Shown piece after piece: positions 34,448 through 45,134 of a DNA stretch of 64,000 bases. The position numbers and the translations under genes were made by a program. The first letter of the stretch is position 1; every line of letters starts with the position of its first letter. The notes beneath the pieces are model-generated. The model had not been told where the DNA came from. It saw only the letters and a list, made by a program, of their open reading frames with translations, and ran no database searches. Origin of the DNA: Hemibagrus wyckioides (taxonomy: Eukaryota; Chordata; Actinopteri; Siluriformes; Bagridae); the NCBI RefSeq assembly GCF_019097595.1, contig NC_080717.1, positions 3,020,001-3,084,000 on the forward strand, in the 5' to 3' direction.

Positions 34448-34549
34448 AGAGAGAGAGAGAGAGAGAGATAGAGAGAGGAAGAACAACAACAATAGAGTGA
34501 ATTAGATGGATAGAGAGTCAGGAGGAAGAGGCTGATAGAGAGGATAGAG

Positions 34550-34586
<37 letters not shown>
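34448..34586. repeat. (GA)n microsatellites
   Basis: GA runs at 34448-34476 and 34557-34586 with GA-rich DNA between. Confidence 0.9.
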
Positions 34587-34588
<2 letters not shown>

Positions 34589-34589
34589 A

Positions 34590-35325
34590 CCCTGGAGATG
34601 TTCTCTTGGTTGAAAGGCCCTCCCACATGCAGCAGACAGCCAGTCTGTCTGTTTGATTCATTCCCTCTGCCCTGTGTGTGTGTGTGTGTGTATGACTCCA
34701 GGATTTAATTCATCACTATGACTAATGGGTGGAGTGCCCTCTTGTGGAGTGACAAACTGCACTACTTGCCACCTTCCTGAGCTGAGCAACTCCCCAACCC
34801 TGTAACTGGTCCCCAGGTCAGTTCCTAAAGTAAACCTATTCTCTCTGCTCTTCTGTCTTCTATCCCACTCACTGATTCCAGATCACTTTACAGATATAAC
34901 GAGCACTATATCCAAGAATCAACCTCCAGCCCACTGTATCATCTGCTGTCTGAGGAAAGCTGGTGTTTCAAATCCAAATCGGTCAAAGCTGACACCAAAA
35001 GTGTGACAATGATGGATTCACTGCATAAGTTCCTTACATAGAGTGCCAGGAACGCTGAGGAAAGAAAGATCTTACCATCTTCTGTGCACCTGGAAACACA
35101 AGTGCTCTAACCTTTTAACTAAATTTTAGATTCTAGGGTTTAATCTATATTTTAAAGCACTTCTTTCTGCTCTGCTTCAGCCTAAAAAGGTCAATGCACC
35201 AATAACTCATGTCCTGTAGTTTGGTCAGGGAACATCTGCTATAATGACTCTTTATAGTTGCTCTAACATAAGAAATAGTGGGAGATAACTTGCTTCCCAA
35301 GGCATTTATTTGAATTCCCTTTCAT
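34590..35325. other. Unique stretch, no gene seen
   Basis: Balanced composition with a GT run near 34675. No splice-bounded frame or domain recognised. Confidence 0.4.
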
Positions 35326-35329
35326 TTAT

Positions 35330-36260
35330 TTTTAGATTCTTAATGAGCTAACCACAGGTGACATTTACAAGGAGATGACTTGATGAAAGAAACCTTGTGA
35401 GATCCCATCCTCTTCTGGGTGACACCAGATTATAAACCATTATAGCAATGTGGTGAAGAGTAAGTGTGTTAAATGGTTATGGAATATCTGTTTGGCATGA
35501 TCATTTTATACATTCCAGGTTGGTTCATCGGGCAGTTTTTCTGCACACAGCGAGGGTGCTTAGGAAGTGCAAGTCTGCGGTATCTAACCGAGATTATCTG
35601 ATGCGGCAGGTGGTGAATCAGAAGATATCTCTGAGCCATAGAAACAGGAAGAGCATAGGATGCATAGAACATCAGGGCGGATCAGACAGGTTGAGAGGTT
35701 GCGGAGAAGGGAGTCGGGATCAGGCACTGGCATCACCATGGGCAGTGGGAGAACGCTTGCAGCTTGGCAGACAGAAAGAACAGATTACTGGGGATGATAC
35801 GGTGATACAGTGGTATAAAAGAGTGGATAGTGTGGTCAGAGTGTAGAGAGCAGGTCTAGCTATGACAGCATCGTTAAAAAAAGAGAGCCAGACGGTAGCA
35901 CAGGCATGAGGGTACCATGGGATTTAAAGAGTCGTGCTCCATCACCAACAAATCTCAGTGATCAAAACAGTTGTTTAGTATGACTCACTTTGAAATGGCA
36001 GATCTGCACCTTTAACTAAGAGAAAAAAATAGATCATTTAGCAGTTAATTGGACTTAGACTAGATTGAGTCCTGAATACTAATAGGAAAGCTATTCCTTA
36101 TCTGGGGGGCTTTGTAGGAAGAAAGATCTGTCCTTCACTTTAAGAGCAGGTGCCCTTGTATGAATTAGTGCTTTGAACTTCCGATCAATAACATATCCTC
36201 ATCCTCACACAACTAGAACTAAGGATACTCTAAAGCTAAATCCCTGCTAGAGAGAAGTTA
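35330..36260 (+). repeat. Old interspersed repeat(s), AGGTGAC family
   Basis: 35345-35450 matches the repeat at 45770-45900 in order: AATGAGC, CAGGTGAC, GAAACCTTG, GAGATCCCATCC, TGGGTGACACCAGATTATAA. The following part (to about 36260) contains phrases such as GGGGGCTTTGTAGGAAGAAA that I associate with the 3' body of the same teleost repeat. A 126-codon + strand frame at 35466-35846 has no recognisable domain and is judged incidental. Confidence 0.5.
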
Positions 36261-36299
36261 ATATAGCAACAAAATAGCCAAGGTTATTTTATTTAATTA

Positions 36300-36990
36300 G
36301 TTCTCATTTGAGTGCTTACTGAATAAATTGGTTTTCAGCCTCCATCTGAAGACCCAGCTCTTCAGACAGCACGAGGAAGTTCATTCCATCTCCTGAGGGC
36401 CGGGTCAGAGAAGAGTCTTGATGAATGCCTTCCTTGTATGTTGAGTGGTGGTGGGTAGAGTCGAGCTATGCCAGAGGCTCAGAGGCAGCATGGTGCAGAG
36501 CAGGTGGTGAAGTGCCCTCAAAGATGGGGTCACTTTTTTGCTTGTAGGTGAGCATCTGTGCTTTAAGTCTGATGCGCCGGCTACAGGAAACCTGGATTCC
36601 AATGGAAATCAGCAATGGGGTGATGTGACAGGTCATTCTGGGTCAGTTAAAGGGGTTAGATGGTGTGCAGGGGAAGACCTTCCAGGAGCAAGTTGCAGTA
36701 GCCCAATCTCAAGAAGGCTGGGCATCTGAACAAGGATCTGTCTGACCCCTGTGGAGTATGTTGTCTGGAACTACACCAAGGTTACATGTGTTGCCAGATC
36801 TGAGAGTGATCCAAGGATCTGGTCATAGAGAAGCCATGTCCAAGGGTATAAAGCAGCTCAGTGTTGCCGTGGTTTAGTTTCATCTGCCATCCATGATGTC
36901 TGTCAGTTATTCAGAGGTCTGTGCAGAAAGATTAGGCAATGCCGTCATTTGTAAAAATATCACCTGTATTTCCTTGAATTTTACTCAACC
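36300..36990. repeat. Decayed teleost interspersed repeat
   Basis: Ordered phrases recognised from a widespread teleost repeat: AGAGAAGAGTCTTGATGAAT, GCTTGTAGGTGAGCATC, GCAGCAGTAGCC-like GTTGCAGTAGCCCAATCTC, and CCAGGAGCAAGTTGCAGTAG. Frames are broken throughout. Class not assigned. Confidence 0.5.
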
Positions 36991-38030
36991 TTATTACAGA
37001 AAATAGTGAGACGCAATCCCTTTACCACTGCTTAATCTCAACTGTTCATAACATCATGCAAATTTGCAAATGTAAAGCTGTGTCGATTCACATTCACATC
37101 CCTCTGTGAAGCTGTACAATATCCAGAGACTGCTGTGCACCAACCGAGGCCTTAAATCATAATCTGATAGGCATTTTAAAAAACCAACACACTCTGCTGC
37201 TTTGAAATGCTCTGCAAAATACACATGCAGTATGTGGTAGTCTCGGGGAGGTGAAGAGCGTCTGCTCGCTTCTGCCTGAATGACAGATCAAACAGAAAAA
37301 ACAAGTCGTCAGCTCTTTCTCTCCTCCCTTTCTTCTGTCTGCTCCGCTTCAGCCTCCTCGTTCTCACCAGGCGGAGGGAGGAAAGGTAAAAACAGGGCGG
37401 TGAGGTTATGCTGAAACAGCACCAACAAGGATCTTCTAACTTTGTCTTTCACTCTCTGCTGGATTTTGGATGGAGAAAGGAGGGCGTAAGAAGAATGTGA
37501 TCTGACCTCAAAGCCTGCTGTCTGACCTACCCGTTGGAGTGGAAGAAGAGCTAATTAAACAACAATCCTGCTTGCCAACTAGACACTATAGACAAGATAA
37601 CATCCATAGCGAGTGTGTGAAGGCAGAGGGAAAGTGTACGATGGGTTTCTGCGGACGCTTGTGATTTTTCAGCCTCCATTTTCTTAGGACTTTGACAGTT
37701 TCTGTTAGAATAGTGATAGGAAAAAGTGCAGGAAACTTACTGATTGCAGCGCTCTTACAACATCAGTGCTGTGAGCTTTGCTGTCTCCGAATGCAAGCTT
37801 TTTTCTGCTCTCTGTGACTGTCTGTCAGTGTATCTGAATTTTTTTTGTGTGTGTGCTACAGGAACATTGGCGCATGACAGCCATGTTTGCTATATGGTTT
37901 CTGCACAGCAAATCTGTGAACAAGGCTGTTGCAACAGAAACAAGCGTCCATGAGAAATCAACAGTTACATCAGAAACACTCATTCAAGATTCATAGAAAT
38001 ACACAAATTATTCATTTATTACCCACACCA
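36991..38030. other. Unique stretch with a weak exon candidate
   Basis: Non-repetitive. At 37353-37385 a 33-bp segment lies between a long pyrimidine tract ending CCGCTTCAG and the donor-like GGAAAG/GTAAAA. It is open in all three frames, so it carries no coding evidence beyond the splice signals. Confidence 0.35.
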
Positions 38031-38049
38031 CACATGATTAGACCCCAAA

Positions 38050-38572
38050 TACACTATACTGACGAAAGTTTTGGAACGTCTTCCTTTACCTGCACGTGAA
38101 TGTAATATGGAGTTGTCCCGTCCTTTGCAGCTATAACAGCTTCAACTCTTCTGGGAAGGCTTTCCACAAGGTTTTTGTGTTTATGGGAATTTTTGACCAT
38201 TCCTCTAGAAGCACATTTGTGAGGTCAGGCACCGGTGTTGGACGAGAAGGCCTGGCTCTCAGCCTCTGCTTTAATTCATCCCAAAGGTGACTCATCAGGT
38301 TGAGGCCAGTCAAGTTCCTCCACACCAAACTCACTCATCCATGTCTTTATGGACCTTGCTTTGGTCACTGGTGTGCAGTCATGTTGGAACAGGAAGGGGT
38401 CATCCCCAAACTGTTCCCACAAAGCATGAAATTTTCCAAAATGTCTTGGTATGAAGCTGAAGCATTAAGAGTTCCTATCACTGGAACTAAGGGGCCGAGC
38501 CCAACCCCTGAAAACAACACTTGAATTCAATGATTTGAAAGGGTGTCCCAAAACTTTTGCCAATATAGCGTA
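38050..38572 (-). mobile_element. Tc1-like deletion derivative (copy C)
   Basis: Ends: left TACACTATACTGACGAAAGT, right TTTTGCCAATATAGCGTA. Same layout as copies B and D: terminal repeat, short leader, then the C-terminal half of a transposase on the minus strand. Compared with D it lacks part of the NPIEHLW segment. The 17 bp left of the terminal repeat are identical to those beside copy D. Confidence 0.85.
38131..38500 (-). pseudogene. Tc1 transposase C-terminal fragment (copy C)
   Basis: The minus strand encodes the FQHDCTPVTKARS block with the second catalytic Asp, then in shifted frame [19 protein letters not shown] and the closing PEELKLL region. Frameshifts and a deletion between 38290 and 38320 remove the Glu region. 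First Asp and DNA-binding domains absent. Confidence 0.8.
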
Positions 38573-38749
38573 CCTCATCCAGCAATGGAAAGGGTCCACT
38601 ATAGGACCACCAGAATGCTCTTCCACTTGTATCAGGATCACACCACAACATCTTCCCCTATTGCATCATCACCAGAATCATCCACCATTATTCTGAAATT
38701 TTCATCACTATAAAGTAATAATTTGCTGCCATCTCACAGTTCTCCAGTT

Positions 38750-38990
38750 TGACTCAGTTGGAGTTTACTGGTGTGTTCTGGATTTTCTGCATGGGTTTCC
38801 TAGAGGTTCTCCAGTTTCCCCCCACCTCCCAAAACATGACAATGGGTTGACTGACTGCTCTAAATGACCCCAACTGTGATGGACTAGCATCCTACCCAGG
38901 GTATATCCCTGCCTCACATGACAGTCTTTCTGGATTCCCTTCAGCCCTCTGACCAAAATGAAGTGCTTAGTGAAGATGAGTGAATTACAT
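38750..38990 (+). repeat. Teleost interspersed repeat
   Basis: GCATGGGTTTCCTAGAGGTT, CTCCAGTTTCCCCCCACCTC, CCAAAACATG, GTGATGGACTAGCATCC and CAGGGTATATCCCTGCCTC occur in the order known from a ubiquitous fish repeat, closing with GAAGATGAGTGAAT. The fragment at 24750-24880 is the 3' end of the same family. Confidence 0.65.
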
Positions 38991-39265
38991 TTGGTATATT
39001 TTTTAAAGTCATTGTTACTTCTAGGATTCTAATTGGCATTGTTAACATGTCCAGTGTCTATTGGCGGGTGATTGGACACGAGTTGCCCAGGTGAATGATA
39101 ACGAGGGAGTGTGTACGAGTCTGACTAACGATGTGTGAGCTGTTTAGGTGGGTTTTTTTCAATGGGTTTGCCCACTGCAGTCATCTAGTATTAATCTAGC
39201 ATAAATTAAATTATTTATTAATTAGTAATATAGTATTATTTACTATATTATAAAGTATGTAGTAA
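38991..39265. other. Unique A+T-rich stretch
   Basis: No feature recognised. Confidence 0.4.
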
Positions 39266-39267
39266 TT

Positions 39268-39268
39268 A

Positions 39269-39311
<43 letters not shown>
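39268..39311. repeat. (ATT)n microsatellite
   Basis: About 14 perfect repeats. Confidence 0.93.
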
Positions 39312-39312
<1 letters not shown>

Positions 39313-39450
39313 AGAAAAGAGTAATCTTCTCATTTGAATTCGATCCTGTAGTTCAATCACACATGATGTGAAGGGTTTTATTTGTTTTGCTTGGCTTTCG
39401 AGAAGACATGACTGATGAACAAATGAATAAAGTGGGTCCTGCCGAGTAAT

Positions 39451-39675
39451 TCACACACACACACACACACACACACTGACTGCCTATAACATTTTACATG
39501 TTCATCAAAATGCAGCAACTTCCTAAACACTGTGTATCAACAGTGTGTCGTATGGGCTCTATATTTTATTTTTTACCAATTCCAAAGTGGCCTCGGTGAT
39601 TTATCCTAGTGATTGAATCACAAAACACACACACACAGACACACAAACACACAGACACACAAACACACACACACA
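39451..39675. repeat. Two (AC)n microsatellites
   Basis: AC runs at 39451-39477 and interrupted 39623-39675. Confidence 0.88.
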
Positions 39676-39679
39676 TGAT

Positions 39680-40695
39680 AGGATGTGATTGAATGAGCTG
39701 TGTGTCGTTGCGACTTTACCCTTTAGCTCAATGGATTACAGTAATCCATAATCTGATGGTTAGATTGAGCTGCACTTGGAGGGTTTGAGTGCTGGCTGAC
39801 TGAAGGCCATACTGATGAGGGCTCCAAAGTGTGTGTGTGTGTGGTCTTCCTATAACCCGACGCTTGAATTATATTCAGCTAGTATATATGCCATTGTGTC
39901 CCACTTTCTGGCTCTAATACCTAGTTATGAAATGGACGTGAGCCACGTTTCCAAAATTACGTTGCACTGGAGAGCATTTCAGCACGTGACTCGAAAGGTT
40001 ATCTGGTAGCAGAGATGCCCATTTTAATCAATTTGTTGACTTTCCGAGCTCCACAGCTCGCATATTTTCCTGACCGCTTTCACACTTGTGTTGGACCAAT
40101 TACCAAAACCCGTAATTCAGGATTCTGAGCCGTCCACCGAATCTGCTGCGCCATTATCCTCTCCCCATTGATTCTGCCATTCTGCAGCACGGGTTTTTGG
40201 CAAAACACACAGTTCTCTCCATTTTGGACTGAGCTCTATTAGCAAAATGGCTTGTGCCCAAATGAAAAAAAAAAAGAAAAAACACTGCTCTTCACATCAA
40301 GCTGAAAAAAACAAAACAAAACAAAACAAGACACAACAAAAAAAAAAAAATAATGCTCATGTATTGGAGAGAGAGAACAATGCAATAGCTGTGTCTGGTG
40401 TCTGGTACATATCCATAATCCCTAATGATTTTTTTTTTAGCTCTCAGAGTTATGAAAAGCTTCTACATAAATATTACAATTTCCCAAGTACTTAAGAGCA
40501 TTACAGCGAGCACAATGTTTCGAATATTTTTACCTGAAGAGTCGTCTCCTAGCTCTCTATATCACTGTATAAGAGTATTATTAATTAGAATTCCTTCAGT
40601 AAGCATGCTGTAATAAAACCTGGAATATAATTGAATCGTTTCTATTATTACTGCCAGTGCAGATTGTGTCCATATTCTGAAATAAAAATGTTTGC
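39680..40695. other. Mostly unique stretch, no gene seen
   Basis: Non-repetitive apart from A-rich runs at 40264-40350. The 40040-40240 part is balanced in composition and could be conserved, but no exon structure is visible. Confidence 0.4.
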
Positions 40696-40699
40696 CTTT

Positions 40700-41940
40700 A
40701 ATAACTTGCTTCTGAAATTCTGGATATTTAATTAAAAATCTGAAATAATGTTTACAATATTTCTTTTACTCAGTTGATGGTTTATCAAGCCAGGAACATA
40801 TAACTGCAAAATTAATGAACTAATGATATTATTTTTAATATCTAGTAAAACTGATCAAGTAGTGTTTTAGTAATGTAGTGCATGTACTAAAGCAAACAAA
40901 ATTAAACAAAAAAAAACACTTATTAATGACATTATTTGTTTATGTCGTTTATATAGACGCTAGTTTTTCAAGCTAGGAACACATAACTGCAAAAGTGATG
41001 CACTAATGATTTATTAGTATCCAATTTATCAAGTAGCATTTTTAGTGATGTTGAGAGTAAAAACAAACAAACAAAATAAAAAAAAACAACTTACTAATGA
41101 CCTTATTTGATTAAATATTTTATATACTTGCTAGTTTATCAAGCAAAAGTAATATAATAATGATATTATTTTGAATATATAGTCAAATTTATCAAGTACA
41201 ATTTTTATTAATGTAGGGCATGAAAAAAAAACCCAAAACAAACAAACACTTATTAATAACCTTATTTGATTTGAAGTCTTTTATATAGTCATTAGTTTAT
41301 CACTCTAGGAACATATGACTGCAAAATGAATGCACTAATGATATTATTTCTTAAATATATTTAATCAAATTTATTGAGCAGCATTTTTAGTGAGGTGGGG
41401 CATGAAAAACAAAACATTTAGTAATAACATTATTAGTCGCTAGTGTATCACGCTAGGAACATATGACTGCAAAATGAATGCATTAGTGACATTATTTTTT
41501 AATATATAGTCAACTTTATCAAGCGTTTTAGCAATGCTGGGAATAAAAACGAACAAACAAAATGAAACAAAAAACACTTTATTTGTTTAAATATTTTAAA
41601 TAGTTACTAGTTTATCAAGCTAGGAACTAATGACTGCAAAATGAATGCACTAATGATATTGTTTTTTAATACATAGTCAAATTTATCAACATTTTTAGTA
41701 ATGTGCGGCATAAATTTAAAAAATAATAATAATAAAAGAAACTTATTAATAATTATTTGATTAAATCTTTTAAATAGTTACTAGTTTATTAAGCAAATGA
41801 ATGCATTAATGATATTATTTTTTAATACATAGTCAAATTAATCGAGTCACATTTTTTGTAATGTGGATCATGAAAAAAAACAAAATTGAACAAACATAAA
41901 TACCCCACTTATTAATAACCTTATTTGTTTTACGCTAATC
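40700..41940 (+). repeat. A+T-rich satellite, seven ~150-180-bp units
   Basis: Each unit has the ordered words TAGTTTATCAAGC, TAGGAACATATGACTGCAAA, GAATGCACTAATGATATTAT, TAGTCAAATTTATCAAG, CATTTTTAGTAATGT, an AAACAAAC run and CTTATTAATAACCTTATTTG. The TAGTTTATC anchor is at about 40780, 40961, 41132, 41293, 41441, 41608 and 41782, so spacing varies from 148 to 181 bp. Some units have lost words (unit 3 and 7 lack GGAACATA). An old tandem array. Confidence 0.92.
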
Positions 41941-41992
41941 TCTAATAAATTTACTATTGTTCAAGATATTTTTTTTCTTTTCTTTTTCCCAG

Positions 41993-42020
41993 TAATAAAG
42001 AAAGCTCAGTCCTGTGCAAG
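41993..42020 (+). CDS. Candidate 28-bp micro-exon (no gene identified)
   Basis: What is seen: a near-ideal acceptor (a 20-bp T/C tract ending TTTTTCCCAG at 41992), a possible branch-point CTAAT at 41942-41946, 47 bases upstream of it, and a strong donor GCAAG/GTAAGA at 42020/42021. The 28 bp are open in two phases (NKESSVLCK or IKKAQSCA). In the first phase the exon ends on a codon boundary, which would fit the reading phase of the candidate terminal exon at 53539. The ~190 bp downstream are balanced and non-repetitive, whereas both outer flanks are repeats. Real micro-exons look like this, but so do many pseudo-exons; no transcript evidence can be consulted here. Confidence 0.25.
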
Positions 42021-42215
42021 GTAAGATGAAATGGAATTGGAGTGTAATAGCGAGCGCTAATTAACATTTAAAAGCTGGAGCATGTTGCAATCTCCAGGAG
42101 GTGAATTTTCCACTTCAGAGTCTTGCTTTCTACCTGCGATCACACGCTGTGCAAAATAATATACTTTCTGTCAGGTCGATGCTTTAGCATTCTCCCGAAA
42201 CAACAACATCACCAA
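42021..42215. promoter_or_regulatory. Possible conserved intronic element
   Basis: Balanced non-repetitive DNA directly after the candidate micro-exon, with GCGCTAATTAACATTTAAAA near 42055 and CATGTTGCAATCTCC near 42081. Conserved flanks often accompany regulated micro-exons; here that is only inference. Confidence 0.22.
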
Positions 42216-42235
42216 TACTACTACTACTACTAGAA

Positions 42236-42236
42236 C

Positions 42237-42276
<40 letters not shown>

Positions 42277-42277
42277 C
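42236..42277. repeat. (AAT)n microsatellite
   Basis: About 13 AAT repeats, preceded by a short ACT run. Confidence 0.92.
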
Positions 42278-42429
42278 ATGCAGCGCTCTTGAAATTCTTG
42301 ATTATCATTCTAATAAATTCTTGTCCATTAAATTATTGCTAATTCACAGAAGCACTTCACATAATCCAAGGTTAATAATATGTATATTATTTTTTTTTAC
42401 ATTTAAATACCAGATTTTATTAATATGGT

Positions 42430-42650
42430 GAGTTTACCTGTAAGGAGATGTTTATGTATTATTTATGGAAGGAGTCTCCAGTGTCAGCTCAGTGGTTTAC
42501 AGTGTAACAGTCAGAGATGAAGCTTTAAATAGGTTTAAATTTTTTCTGATACAAGAAAAATAAAGTCTTAAAAAATAAAGTTTTTTTTATTATTATTTCT
42601 GTAAGCTGACAAGCTGCATTTGTTTATTTTATTAATAAGAAAATAGAGAG
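42430..42650 (+). repeat. Interspersed repeat (GGAGTCTCCAGT family)
   Basis: TGTAAGGAGATGTTTATG, then GGAAGGAGTCTCCAGTGTCA and CTGTAAGCTGACAAGCTGC. Shares these words in order with 25915-26060 and with the fragments at 44143 and 49029. Confidence 0.6.
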
Positions 42651-42788
42651 AAAAATTAAGCAGGTGTGAAGCAGGTGAAGAAGCAAAAGGTGGCAACCAG
42701 GAATGTCTACCATGAGCAATTAGGGATGTTTAATGTAGTGAAAATATGGATAAAAATATATAGGTGTGGTCAGTATTTATTTTAGGTG

Positions 42789-42793
42789 AATAT

Positions 42794-42844
<51 letters not shown>

Positions 42845-42847
42845 TTA
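42789..42847. repeat. (TATT)n microsatellite
   Basis: About 14 tetranucleotide repeats. Confidence 0.93.
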
Positions 42848-42999
42848 TTGATGTTGTTAGAGGAATAAAACACTTTAACGTGCAATGTTTTAGGAAACTA
42901 ATCAACTTAGTCTGTTGATAAATGTACCTTTGCATCATCACTCCACCCAGATGCTGATTCATTTTTTATAACAGCGTGACATGAAGTGTTTTGTTCCTT

Positions 43000-43210
43000 A
43001 CAGAAAAATATGCTTTATGAGCAAATAAAAAAAGAAAGAAAGTTTAATAAAGATACCATTTAAAAGGGGTAGAAAAAAATAAAAATCTAGATACTTATAG
43101 TAAAATTTAAAAAAGGGAAAAAAGAAAACAAATAAAATAAAAAAATAAAAAAAAATCTGAAAAATAAATAAATAAATAAATAAATAAATATATAAATAAA
43201 AAAACCTATA
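43000..43210. repeat. A-rich low-complexity DNA with (AAAT)n
   Basis: A-rich stretch with AAAT repeats at 43157-43192. A 75-codon minus-strand frame through it is Phe/Tyr-rich low complexity and not a gene. Confidence 0.85.
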
Positions 43211-44015
43211 TGGAACTGAAAACAAAAATGTAACCTACAAGTTAAATGGCATTCCACAGGAACCCTTCTTATAACGTCGTATTCTTAGATATAAACTCAC
43301 CCAAGATGCCTAATTTAAAGTTATAATATTAGTAGGTGTGAACCTGGCAAAGGTTTATAAAGATCTCAGTTGTGTTTGTTCTCAGCTGGAGAGCTCATCT
43401 CACACCAACTTGTACCTTCTCAACAAATGGGATTTGTGAAAACAGAAAGACTCCCTGTTGTTTCTTCGGCTCTATTTACTGTTTATTCCATGGAAAAAAA
43501 CAACACCACAGTATCCTATGGTGGTTTCAGGGTTTCAAACATAATAAGTAGAGTTGGGTTTTAAAGCAAGTCTCTGATCAGATGTTCAGCTGCTGATCAA
43601 ATGTGCTCCCTGTAGAGCCAATGAAAAAACAACAATCAGCCTCCATGAATTCATTAATTAGCAAATAACGAGTGTGTTATAACGAGCACACGCCTTTAAC
43701 CGAGCTGATTAAACCAAACCTGGGAAGTACAAACTCAAGTTCATGACCTTTAAGATCTACAGTCATTATTTGTTATTAAAGAAAGAATGAAAAAAAAGAA
43801 GACAGGAGCAAGCGAGGATCCTAATGGGGTATTCATTCTGAGGGAAGCTTTAAAGGTTAAATGAAGAAGTTTTCTCTTTCAAGATTCCAGGCATTATTAT
43901 TTTGTTTATTTATTTATTTACTTACTTATTTAATTAATTATTTTCATAATACTAGAACAATTCATCTTTCACACAACCTTCAAAGACGAAGCTCTCACAA
44001 TCTCAGAAAGACTTT
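43211..44015. other. Unique stretch, no gene seen
   Basis: Non-repetitive. 43610-43770 is balanced, contains CATTAATTAGCAAATAACGA and could be a small conserved element; no exon structure visible. Confidence 0.35.
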
Positions 44016-44019
44016 TCTA

Positions 44020-44185
44020 ATCGTCTATGAAATTCTCAATTCTGATTGGTCAGAATATTTTGGTTCAGCTAAATATTATATTATTTTTTTCTGTTTAAGA
44101 TAATTATGTTTTCTGTGATGATGTTTTTCTTTAGCCTTAATTGAAGGAGTCTCCAGTGTCAGACTCTCAGTCTGTAAGAGTCTCT
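44020..44185 (+). repeat. Interspersed repeat (GATTGGTCAGA to GGAGTCTCC)
   Basis: GAAATTCTCAATTCTGATTG then GTCAGAATATTTTGG at the start and TTGAAGGAGTCTCCAGTGTC at the end: both halves of the family in one copy, about 130 bp apart. Confidence 0.6.
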
Positions 44186-44259
44186 ATTAGCATTTTTTTT
44201 ATTTATTTATTTTCTCATAGATAGGTAGATAGACAGATAGACAGACAGGTGACAGACAG

Positions 44260-44330
<71 letters not shown>

Positions 44331-44560
44331 TTTATTGATCCCATGAAGGAAAGTCTTGTGTTACAGCAGGTTTGTCAGTTACAAGATAAAGCACACACAC
44401 ACACACACAAATATAAGACTAAGAACAAAGAAGAAAATCTTAAATACAGAATACAATAACACTATAACTAACTAATAACTAATAATACTAACACACTTCA
44501 AGAATGAGAAAAAAATGAGGCTTGTGAGTGAAAAATGTCTGAAGTGTTAGAGATAACAAA
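44260..44560 (-). mobile_element. Retrotransposon 3' tail with (GATA)n
   Basis: About 70 bp of perfect GATA repeat (imperfect GATA/GACA variants from 44221) followed by TTTTATTGATCCCATGAAGG and TTGTGTTACAGCAGGTTTGT. In fish this order marks the 3' end of a microsatellite-tailed non-LTR retrotransposon in reverse orientation. The A-rich DNA to about 44500 resembles its 3' untranslated part. Confidence 0.6.
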
Positions 44561-44784
44561 AAGTGAGAACTTTAAAAGCCTGTGATGCTTTTCAGTGGAA
44601 TCAATAGCAAATGATTTATTTAGAAGAAATAAAAGTGTACAAGGATGTGAGGTTTGAGGAAATGATCAACATCAGTGTAGTGAGTTGTTCCACCTCAGAG
44701 CTCCCTGCTTCCATCCTGAGCTTGGGGTAACATTTATTATGTCCCAAAAACATGCTAGTATGGTGGATGTGACATTTACTTTAG

Positions 44785-44807
44785 AGTGTGTGTGTGTGTG
44801 TGTGTGT
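44785..44807. repeat. (GT)n microsatellite
   Basis: About 11 GT repeats. Confidence 0.85.
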
Positions 44808-45069
44808 ATTCCTGGACTAAACTCCATTTACTCCATTACTCCATTATTCCCTGATAAAGCAGTACTGAAGATGAATGACTGAAGTTCATCTTCAGAGCTT
44901 TTTTAGATGTTGGTTGAAATATTATGAGGTTAAAAGAACCACGTTTAATGTGTTAGTTAGTGCGAAACTAATAAAAAGGTGTTTCTTCACATGCCTGAAG
45001 TGCCTACAGTGTTCTTATTAAACCTTGATAACAGAAATCTCCATAAGCAAGTGAGATCTAGATAAGACT

Positions 45070-45134
45070 GGATTCAATTCAATTTATATTTACATTGCCA
45101 AAAGTTTTGGGTGAACCCATGATTAGACCCCAAA
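45070..45134 (+). repeat. Interspersed repeat left end beside copy D
   Basis: ATTCAATTCAATTTATATTT is the opening of the repeat seen at 10543 and 51000. It is followed by ATTGCCAAAAGTTTTGGGTG, a lone Tc1 terminal-repeat-like segment, and the 17-bp flank shared with copy C. Confidence 0.5.

Noticed and set aside
35466..35846. 126-codon + strand open frame
   Set aside because: It lies in a region that looks like an old interspersed repeat and shows no recognisable domain, good start context or splice signals.
37861..37995. 44 open + codons after an acceptor-like GTGCTACAG
   Set aside because: The pyrimidine tract is a GT microsatellite-like run, the peptide is unremarkable, and no poly(A) signal or conservation clue is visible.
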